DNA of 64,000 nt from Aricia agestis (Eukaryota; Arthropoda; Insecta; Lepidoptera; Lycaenidae). Location of the stretch: contig NC_056420.1 of NCBI RefSeq assembly GCF_905147365.1, positions 8,442,001 to 8,506,000 of the forward strand, read 5' to 3'. Numbering within the stretch: the first letter of the stretch is position 1; each line of letters starts with the position of its first letter. The notes below the pieces were generated by a model, which worked only from the letters and a program-made list of their open reading frames with translations, had not been told where the DNA came from and ran no database searches. Positions 55,768-64,000 of this stretch are shown here, in pieces. Both the position numbers and the translations under genes were made by a program.

Positions 55768-55783
55768 ATAAAAAAAAGGTTAA

Positions 55784-55934
55784 GGCTGCGTTTCAACTGA
55801 AGCGGAGCGGAGCTTAGCGGTGCCGAATTGACCAATCAACATGCTCAAAATCTTCGCTGTCATTTCGCTGGAATAGCACGATTGGTCAATTCGGGCACCG
55901 CTAAGCTCCGCTCCGCTTCAGTGGAAACGCAGCC
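55784..55934. mobile_element. Foldback element with TAA duplication, 151 bp
   Basis: Inverted ends GGCTGCGTTTCAACTGAAGC / GGCTGCGTTTCCACTGAAGC, extended over ~55 bp, with TAA on both sides (55781-55783, 55935-55937). PIF/Harbinger-like by the duplication. Confidence 0.82.
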
Positions 55935-56131
55935 TAATGGACGTGTTAATTCAGGAAACAAGTAGAAAAGTACTGATACCACTCCATTTGTATTGATGGA
56001 CGGCTCGTGTACGCCCAACTTTTATTTACCTTTACGCAGAAAAGTACCTAAACAACTTTCCTTTTTCTCACGGCATAAAATTCTTGTTGTAGGAGGTAGC
56101 ACGTAATATTATACTGGGTGCAATTGTTAAA

Positions 56132-56214
56132 TAACGTAAGGAGAATTAGTGGTGTCATATAATATTCTATTTTATATACGAAATATTATATGAAACCACT
56201 TTTCTCCTTACGTT
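56132..56214. repeat. 83-bp inverted repeat
   Basis: Arms with TAACGTAAGGAGAA and TCATATAATATT and their inverses around a ~14 base loop; a small foldback, class unknown. Confidence 0.65.
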
Positions 56215-56943
56215 ACGTAGGTACGTACTCAAAATTTTAGAGTAAGTACTGTGGAGTACTTATGGAGAATACTTTGGAACACAGTTTATTAAGTCTGTGA
56301 GGACATTAATTGTAAGAGTGATTTATTAATAAATAAATAAATAATAATTATGGTTACATCTAGTTTACTTGCATCTTAATTTAACAACTTGTGTTGTTAC
56401 CTTCGTCTAAATATTGATGGTTTAGGGCTTGATCCTCGAATAAGGAATGAGGATGTGAGTTCAATTTGCGCGATGGAATTAAATAATACATTGTCGCCCG
56501 AATCGTATTTTACCCAACATCAGATAGATCGGACGAACAATCTATTTTTAATGAACAATATAGTCTCTTCGGTAAGCTGTATCTGTTATTTTTGTTATGC
56601 AAAACGAATTGTAAATAAAGCCTAATTGTGCAGTGTATCTCAACTGCAAGACAATTTGGCTAATGTGTTTTGAAAACACAATACTTATCCGTTGCGCAGT
56701 CACGCGTCGGGTAAAAAATATTTAAGTGTTATGCAAACATAGCTACATAACACAGTTTTTGTACCATTAGGATAATTTGTTTGCCTTAGGTATGTTAGCG
56801 CCAAATTAATAAGTTTATTATTTTTTTAATTACAAATTGCTGCCTATAATACCGTACTGGATTGCAGTTTAAAAATAAAATTACTGCAATATGAGCAGTA
56901 CTGTACCAATATTATGTGGACGCAAGGTCCATAATCTTATAAA

Positions 56944-57146
56944 AAGGGTGTAACAAAACAAAGTGATAACACTTTTGGTGTGTATGTGTCCCTTAAAGTT
57001 CACTGAGACAGTAGCAGCGCTGAAAATGCAAATTGTTTTTGTGATTTGTATGCAATAGCGCGTCAGGGTCATGATTTTTCCCGTACGAAAAAAGTTATTG
57101 TTTCAGCGCTGTTACTTTCACAGTTTGTTTTTTTACACCCTGTATA
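56944..57146. mobile_element. mariner-like foldback, copy 5
   Basis: AGGGTGTAACAAAACAAAG at the left and TTTACACCCTGTATA at the right; diverged member of the family. Confidence 0.7.
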
Positions 57147-57149
57147 ATT

Positions 57150-58128
57150 AAAATATGAGGACATAGGTAATTATCGTAATACAAAGGAGGAGGAGTAGAG
57201 ACAGTCCTCCTTACTCCTCATAACTCCTTCTCACGGCTAAACCGATATTGATAAAATATCTAATAGGTCTACGAATCGGCCAACATCTTTTTTTCAGTAT
57301 TTACAGAAATTATTTTTTAAGAAATAATTTTGAGAGATCGTTTTAGACACCATAATGGTGTCACAATGATCATTTAATGACCAAGGCTTCTATAGAATGC
57401 TGAATGATAATATTATCTAGTATTGCATTTATTTACCTTTAACAAAATAAGTAGTTTAATATTATACAATAAACATTGATAATAATTATTGATACATTAC
57501 AGTTTTACAGCGTACACCTTACATACTACTTTAAATATAAAAAGACCCCGATATTTTTTATTATTAACAGTATTACCTATATTATTACACCTTAATAGAC
57601 TACACTTGCACTGCTGCACACTACAGTGAAAGTACCAGCTGTAGTTTGTAGAATGCAGCAATAGAAAGTGAAATATGTACCTAAGCAATAACAAATTATT
57701 AACCTTTCTTCTCTTGTCAGCCCTACAAAAATTTGTTATTATTCTACTAACAAAAATCTTGAAAACACCTTTGCCATACAAATTGAAATGTTAGTTTAAA
57801 AAGAAGAATAAACTTTTTAGCGGTAAGTTTTGCGCGCCTGTGTTGATTATTATTTATTTACTTACATAATATTAACGACACTACACTTTCATAAGGCACA
57901 ATACCACGTCGACTAACGCCGACTCACTGATTTGAACTGGCTAGCAAAACGTAACACTGGCTAGTGACTATGTGCCCACGATAACTGTACTTTCACGATA
58001 GTGATAAAATATGGCATAATCAGTGATTTCAAACTATTTATACCAATATTGTCATTATAATAATTATCAACTTTATTATTATAAATGTCTAAATAATAAT
58101 ATTATGTAGAATATAATAATTATTATAC
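57150..58128. other. Intergenic, nothing recognised
   Basis: AT-rich; short frames only. No recognisable gene, RNA or terminal repeats. Confidence 0.45.
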
Positions 58129-58129
58129 T

Positions 58130-58266
58130 TACAGTCTGTCAAGAAAGTGAAGAAATTAAAAAGTGGCAACATCATAGTGTCATCCCTTTTTTCTTAGATT
58201 GATTTGAAAGGGATGACACTACGATGTTGCCACTTTTTAATTCCTTAACTTTCTAGACAGACTGTA
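58130..58266. mobile_element. mariner-like MITE (CTGTCAAGAAAGT ends), copy 2
   Basis: Near-complete palindrome: TACAGTCTGTCAAGAAAGT at the left and TTTCTAGACAGACTGTA at the right, with AAGTGGCAACATC and its inverse inside. TA borders. Abuts a second palindrome. Confidence 0.8.
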
Positions 58267-58404
58267 TAAAGTCTAAACAGCTATAAAAGTCGGTCCTCAA
58301 TAACCTCATTAGAGTTTGGTGTAAATAACAAAAAATATTTTGTTATTTACACCAAACTCTAATGAGGTTATTGAGGACCCACTTCTATAGCTGTTTAGAC
58401 TTTA
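58267..58404. repeat. 138-bp palindrome abutting the MITE
   Basis: Arms of about 66 bp (TAAAGTCTAAACAGCTATA outward, GTGTAAATAACAAAA inward) pair with two or three mismatches around a 3-4 base loop near 58332-58336. Confidence 0.82.
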
Positions 58405-59232
58405 GTATAATAAAGTTATATGCACGTAGCAAGTCCTACTATAATCTAAGATAGCTATTGGGCTGTAAGCAGGAAAAACGAAACGAAAAGAATAATTGCA
58501 CTAGCTAGCCTGCTAGCACTTTCACGTTTATTCTACGTGCTTTCCTAGGACTCAAAGTACAAGAATTATATTATTATTTTTATAGCCTACTTCACAGCTC
58601 ATCAAAATTGTTATTAAAGCATTTAACACTATACTGAGTTGTCTTGGGCTCACGAATTTACGAAATCCTTGTTACGAAAAATGTTAATACCATAGTTAAT
58701 ACATTTTTTTCGAAATATTCCCGCTTTTTTAACTTGACACAGACAAAAATAGCTGTCAATGTCAAAATTATGTCTTGAGTACAAATATATACTAGTAATC
58801 TGTGGTCTTGAGTTTTTGGAAGAATGTGAAAGAGTGATGTTGTGTTTTTATATTATTTTCCTAAAATTGTGTTATCTGGGTTTTTAATGTGTAATATTGG
58901 TAGGATATTAACCATTAAATATTCGTTATCGTGCACAAGTGTGGGAAAGTGATGTAATAACCAGAAACGTGCTCTTTTGTGTTCCCTCCAAAACTCCATC
59001 AAAAGTTTCAGTAAAGCGTCCTACCACTTTACTGAATCGACCGACTTGACTTCTTGACTGTATTGACTTTATACTTAGACTTTGACTAGACTTTAGACCT
59101 GACTGACCTGACGATAATATAGAAAAAATTGTATAAAGAATATTGTTTTCCCGCCATAATATTAAACTCGACACTGGCCATGGTTATAGCCGAAGTGCCA
59201 TTATATGAAAAAAAAAAAAAATATGTCTTCAG

Positions 59233-59720
59233 ATGCTCTCACATATTGGTGATAAGGGAAATGAACAAGCCGATTTTTTAGCAAGAGCTATAACTACTTG
59301 TTCTCAGGAGCATTGTATTAAAAACATATGTCTTCCAGAATCTGACGTTTTAGTCAAAATAAAAGAAACCTTTAAAATCGAATTTACAAATTTTTGGAAA
59401 CAGACCATGGAAACCAAAGGAAAATGGTATTCTAAGATTAAACAGGAGTTGTCAGTCCCATGGTTTACTAAAGGTGTTTCATTTCATGACAGGAAATTTT
59501 ATTCTACTATTTGCCGTCTTAGACTTGGTCACTGTCGATTTAATGCTCATCTTCATAGATTGAATATATTGTCTTCACCCGTTTATAATTACTGTAATCA
59601 TTCTGAACAAACCTTGGATCACATTTTCTTTACTCCCTTCAGCAGCTTCTGAAAACACCCGATTGTTATAAGCCAATATATGAGTACGTCCTTTCTACCA
59701 TTGGTGATATATAATTAAAT
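59233..59720 (+). pseudogene. Non-LTR retrotransposon RNase H / C-terminal fragment
   Basis: The reading frame starts with LSHIGDKGNEQADFLARAIT, the last RNase H block (SH-x-G-x-x-GNE-x-AD) of Jockey/I-type LINE polyproteins. It continues with the usual C-terminal tail (KFYSTICRLRLGHCRFNAHL, then a degenerate Cys/His knuckle YNYCNHSEQTLDHIFF). The frame closes at 59652, but a shifted frame carries the expected end (LLKTPDCYKPIYEYVL) to about 59718, so one frameshift is present. No reverse transcriptase is attached; the fragment is 5'-truncated. It lies about 950 bp before the neugrin-like gene and is probably unrelated to it. Confidence 0.75.
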
Positions 59721-59840
59721 AGGTACTCACCAGTCATTACCTATATACCTTGAGATTGTATATACTTAGTAACACAGAGATAGTTCTCTGTAACGGTTAT
59801 GTGTTGTAAATTTCCTAATTATATATAAGTACTTTGTGGT

Positions 59841-60394
59841 TGTAAATAATTCTCTTTTATATTTGCTTTTCATCTCGTTTTTCTTAGTTTTAGTAATAAA
59901 ATATTATTTAATGTACATAACTTTGAACTGTTTATTAGCAGACTTTTTAGCCTTTTTAGGCATCTGTCAAGAGTCAAGACCACGTCAAGACAATGAAGAC
60001 AATGACCAATGACGACAATATGTCAAATTGAAGAAGGGACAGTATTAATTAAACAAAACAATACCTACTATCAAAACATGAGAAATGGCTTCGGCCTGAT
60101 GAAAAAACTTATTATTCATATTATTTATATATATTGTAAATAATTCTCTTTTATATTTGCTTTTCATCTCGTTTTTCTTAGTTTTAGTAATAAAATATTA
60201 TTTAATGTACATAACTTTGAACTGTTTATTAGCAGACTTTTTAGCCTTTTTAGGCATCTGTCAAGAGTCAAGACCACGTCAAGACAATGAAGACAATGAC
60301 CAATGACGACAATATGTCAAATTGAAGAAGGGACAGTATTAATTAAACAAAACAATACTATCAAAACATGAGAATTGGCTTCGGCCTGATGAAA
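59841..60394 (+). repeat. Recent tandem duplication, ~294 bp period
   Basis: 59841-60134 and 60135-60394 start with TGTAAATAATTCTCTTTTAT and run in step to ATGGCTTCGGCCTGATGAAA (ATTGGC in copy 2). The only differences I see are a CCTA deletion and a few substitutions near the end. Begins in the 3' tail of the LINE fragment and ends ~280 bp before the neugrin-like ATG. Confidence 0.88.
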
Positions 60395-60671
60395 ACTCTA
60401 TTTCAGATGGTTAATATAAAAGAATTGGCTTCGGCCTTCACTATCATTCATTAAATAGAGAAAACATAGAAATGGCTGTATGGGCAACGCTCCCTTTGCC
60501 TGTCACGACCGGGACGAATTAACAAACAAAAAAAAAAGCTCTCTGTTAAATGTCAATGTCAATGTGAAAATGACATTTTGCTTTTAGAAGTACCAAATTA
60601 TTTTTTATTTTCTAATAAAACTTTATTATTACTTACGAAATCATAATTTTATTCATAAAGTTTAATATAAA

Positions 60672-62147
60672 ATGTTTTCCATAAAACTCCGTCAACTTTT
60701 TATCGTTTCTAATAAACTAATAGTGAGGAATGTTAGAAGCAGGGGAAAGAGGTTAGGTGATCCTGGAATAAGAAATAGGTTACAGGCATTTAAAAAAGAA
60801 AAAATCCCGCTAGATAATGAGGATGTTGAAGAGTACATCGAAGAATCTGAAAGTGATTTCTTTAACGTAAGTACAACATAAAAATATATGAAAAACATCA
60901 AACAAAAACAATGTCACCAAGTGCTATGAATAATATTATTTTGATATTTCTTAGGTCCACGATATTGTGATTCGTTTTGAAACAGACATTTTGTAGGGGT
61001 TAGTTAATCCATTACTTTATTTTAATCTTTACAGAAAATGCTGATACAATTCTAAGTAGCTATGTATGTATGCTATAAGCAACTCTTAAAAATACTATTA
61101 ATTATATTCACAGGTTGGAGCTGCATTCAATGAACACATTAATGAAACTCTTATTGGCAAACATGAACTGCGGAATCGCATTGTCAAAGACAAATATTTC
61201 AAGGAAAATATGCCAAACTTGTTAACATGGAGTGAGAAAGAGCAAATAAGACACTTGGCTACAACAGAACCTGATGAGTGGACACCCCAAAAAATAGCAG
61301 AAAGTTTTCCAGTTACAGAGCAAGTTGTTAAGGTATAAGTTTAATTTTATTTTGATTTTACTGTACAATTTATAAAATCTTAAAAAGCTTCTTTTTAAAC
61401 TTCCATAAGCTTTGAAGTTATATTTATGAAATAATTAATTTTCAGAGATTATTGAAATTTCCATGGAAACCATCTTCACTGCAAAGGATTGAAAGACATG
61501 ACGCCTCTGCTATGAGAAACTGGAAACAACTAAAGGAAGGCACTTTAGAAATACCTGAAGATCTGAGGCAACACTTCTTGAAATTCTCCAATAGAACGAT
61601 TCCTCCCCTCAATCCGAGCTCAATCAATATTGATGTTACACCAAAAGATGAAAAAATAGGAGAATTTGAAGAAATCATAAGAAGATGCGCTGAAAAAGAA
61701 ACTAGTAATTCTGCCTCTAATGAAACAAAAACAAAGAAAAATATTCAAATAAATGAAACAAATAGTAAAGAAGAAAAGAATTATAACAACATCACACTTG
61801 AGGAATTAGCTACAGATATACGAAAGCGTATTAAAGAAGGTCACAGTGTGAATCTAAATGACAAATTAATTGTAGATTCTGTGCACAGAAAGGAAGATAA
61901 TGTTGCAAAGGTTTCTACAGAATTAGATTTAATCAAGGAAACTAAACATGAGAGACAACTGGCCGAAATTAAAGAGCCGGAAGATCAGGTTTACAATGTA
62001 ACTTACGCAGAACGAATAAGAATACCTAAGAAGGCATACAAAAAAGGTGCGACATACAAAGTGAACGACTGCTTCTATGATGATGATGGCAGGTTTTTGT
62101 ACAGAGTTATAGGCTTAACAGATAGTAACAATAGAGCAAAAGAGTAA
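60672..62147 (+). CDS. NGRN: Neugrin-like mitochondrial protein
   Basis: Three exons: 60672-60866, 61114-61332, 61446-62147; both introns are GT-AG and phase 0, giving 371 codons plus TAA. The N-terminus is basic and rich in Arg/Lys with few acids until residue ~45, as expected of a mitochondrial targeting peptide. Residues ~102-150 (LTWSEKEQIRHLATTEPDEW, then the exon junction and RLLKFPWKP) match the neugrin/Rrg9 core, in which a conserved tryptophan-rich helix-turn-helix-like segment follows E-Q-I-R. The C-terminus has YKVNDCFYDDDGRFLYRV, a second block typical of neugrins. The middle (~190-290) is acidic/basic and low complexity, probably disordered. Vertebrate neugrin is needed for mitochondrial 16S rRNA and ribosome function; the same role here is inferred. 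AATAAA at 62256. It faces no obvious partner gene. Confidence 0.88.
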
Positions 62148-62720
62148 ATCTTAGAATATTTTATTTCCACTTTGATATAGGGTAAAGACAAATTGAAACA
62201 ACAAATCTTTTTATTTACAAATTTTAGGCATTGTAAATAAGTAGGGAAGTTTTCAAATAAAACAATATAGTTGAAGCCTTATTCTTTTTATATAAAAGTT
62301 ATATGCATCTCACCTAGAATTAAAAATGTCTTGTACATAAAATCTAAACCAAATCACAAAAATGATTACATTGACTTACACTTGTCCTTTATAATTTTAG
62401 CATTAAAATATATTGGGAACTATAATATGAAAATATACTTTACTATGGAACATAACATATGGCATTATAACTTCATTTGAAAATAAAATAAACATAATTC
62501 CATTACCCTACAATGTCAAACCATAAAATTCATTCTCCCTTGTAAAATTGCACTCGTTGCTAACTTCATGCATTTAAATAATCTAACAAAATTTTACAAA
62601 TAAATAATTAAGTTTGAAGTTATCTGTTATGTACACTATAATAATAATAACTGTTCTTTGACTACATGTCCAAGGGGTTTCACCAGAAGAGTGTGACTTA
62701 CATTTATTATATTAAAAGAA
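62148..62720. other. 3' flank of the neugrin-like gene
   Basis: Polyadenylation signal AATAAA at 62256-62261 and further candidates after it (e.g. ~62480-62490). No gene seen. Confidence 0.5.
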
Positions 62721-62723
62721 TAA

Positions 62724-62863
62724 GGGCCTGTTTCACCACTTTCTGATAAAGTGGCGAATAGGCTATTCACAGCTTTTTTGACAGATTATCCATACTTCAT
62801 CTGTCAAGTTTTAAGTGGTGGATAGCCTATTCGGCACTTATCAGGAAGTGGTGAAACAGGCCT
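62724..62863. mobile_element. Foldback element with TAA duplication, 140 bp
   Basis: Inverted ends GGGCCTGTTTCACCACTT / AGGCCTGTTTCACCACTT, with TAA at 62721-62723 and 62864-62866. Lies ~580 bp after the neugrin-like gene. Confidence 0.82.
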
Positions 62864-63249
62864 TAAGTGAAATGTATCTGTTAGATATAAATAGTTTTAA
62901 GTTACGTTACGAGTATTTATTCATATTAGTCATTTCAGGTATTAGGCCTTTTACAATAAAATATATAATGGGGTTATAAATTACAATTCGTTTGGAACTT
63001 CAAGTTTTATTTAGGGCTTATAAAGTCAAATGAAGTTAAACATTAACTTTCAATGAATTTACGTAAACCAATATATCACATTATGACCTTCCTAAACTAC
63101 GTAAAAGCGAATATTAGGGTTCTTTATACAATTGTATTATCGTCTCGAATAACTCGCGCTAGCACCGAGTACTTATAAGCTATTAAACATTCGAAGATAT
63201 TGGTACGTTTCTCTTAGACAACCTCTTCATGTTGACCCATGATAGACTT

Positions 63250-63602
63250 AAGGTACAGTTACACATACTTATTTCAAGCACGAAAGCATGCTTTAACCGA
63301 GCAGTTGCTGCTTACGAGCACGTGTATCCGAGTATTGCTCAAAATAAGCATGCTTATTTCGAGCATACTAAAAAATCGAGAGGCGTGCGATTTTTGAGCA
63401 TGCTACATGCGGCGCGGGTGGCGGGGGCTTGGTACGTGTGGCAGGTTGGCTTATTGAGAATGCTACCATGCTAGTAGTATCGATCAGTTTTTCGCTTATA
63501 ATAAGCATGCTTAATAAAAGCAAATGTATCGAGTTCAAACAGTATCCTTGTTTTAAACATGATGATAGGCTTGCTATTTTTGAGCAGGGGTAACTGTACC
63601 TT
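63250..63602. mobile_element. Foldback element (AAGGTACAGTTAC ends)
   Basis: Tips AAGGTACAGTTACAC and, reversed, AAGGTACAGTTACCC; the interior repeats GAGCATGCT, AAGCATGCTT and GCTTATTT motifs on both strands. An 81-codon frame at 63229-63474 is a by-product. Confidence 0.75.
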
Positions 63603-64000
63603 TATACAAGTTATTGCGGTAGTGTAAACTGTAAAGAGTCATGTTAGTCGTATGATTGCACATCATCGACGTCGATTGTCCAATGTGCATGTACATCATT
63701 GTCATCATCATCAACTTCGCAATCGGAATCATAGTAATTATCCATTATGGCTCAACGTGAACAGGAACCATTACACTATATAGATATTTATATCAATAAC
63801 ATGTGACTTAAGTGTAAGGTGATAGCAATAATTTTGAATAATGAATACCTTATCTATGTTCAAGTTAATTTTCATCAATTTATAATAAATTGCCACAGTC
63901 AATTGTATTGTCACTTAATAAATTATTATTTTAAAAGCATCATCTATGTCTTTTCAAAATAACAGACATCATCCTATGTTCATTATTTTTTAAAAAATTA

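Noticed and set aside
56389..56625. 78-codon plus-strand frame
   Set aside because: No known domain, no splice or start context, and no neighbouring exon; probably chance.
58926..59174. 82-codon minus-strand frame
   Set aside because: Serine-rich translation of repeated GACTTGAC-like words; no family resemblance.

Overview
This is eukaryotic nuclear DNA, most likely from a moth or butterfly. The evidence is AT-rich sequence, intron-bearing genes with GT-AG junctions and short exons, a tRNA-derived SINE, many short foldback transposons, and RTE-, R1- and Jockey-like retrotransposon remains of the kind common in Lepidoptera. Only about 4 kb is recognisable host coding sequence. Most of the rest is layered transposon debris. 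The order Lepidoptera is inferred from this overall pattern; no marker in the window proves it.

Host genes. Three related CRAL-TRIO (Sec14-like, alpha-tocopherol transfer protein/clavesin-like) lipid-carrier genes form a local cluster: gene A (+, 1830-9158, first exon missing or off the left edge), gene B (+, 22736-29545) and gene C (-, 38910-47494). All three have the same intron positions and phases (1, 2, 0, 0, 2), so they descend from one ancestor by local duplication. B and C are tail to tail. Gene A carries decayed tandem copies of its fourth visible coding block just downstream of that exon. At the right, a separate three-exon gene (60672-62147, +) encodes a neugrin-like mitochondrial protein; a fresh ~290 bp tandem duplication lies a few hundred bases before it.

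Mobile elements. 0-9 kb: gene A, with a tRNA-SINE and several hAT-type insertions. 9-22 kb: intergenic repeats, including a 2.03 kb hAT-type element (8-bp target duplication) that carries a LINE RNase H fragment. 22-30 kb: gene B, with hAT and GC-rich foldback elements in its introns. 30.4-37.9 kb: a nest bounded by hAT-type ends and an exact 8-bp duplication, holding a 4.1 kb RTE-like element (15-bp duplication), a tandem pair of foldback elements, an R1-like fragment in one of them, and a SINE-like insertion inside the R1 fragment. 38-47.5 kb: gene C, with foldback elements and striking palindromes in its introns. 47.5-59 kb: gene-poor, with Jockey-type remains, SINE-like copies and tandem hairpins. 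59-64 kb: a LINE fragment, the neugrin-like gene and two more foldback elements.

The most unusual signals are (1) a 38-bp insertion made only of two terminal inverted repeats yet flanked by an exact 8-bp target duplication, with a 295-bp sibling at 38.5 kb; (2) the dated nest at 30-38 kb; (3) many near-perfect inverted duplications with almost no spacer, one covering the stop codon of gene C; and (4) the exon relics in gene A. No bacterial-type system, CRISPR array or rRNA was seen.
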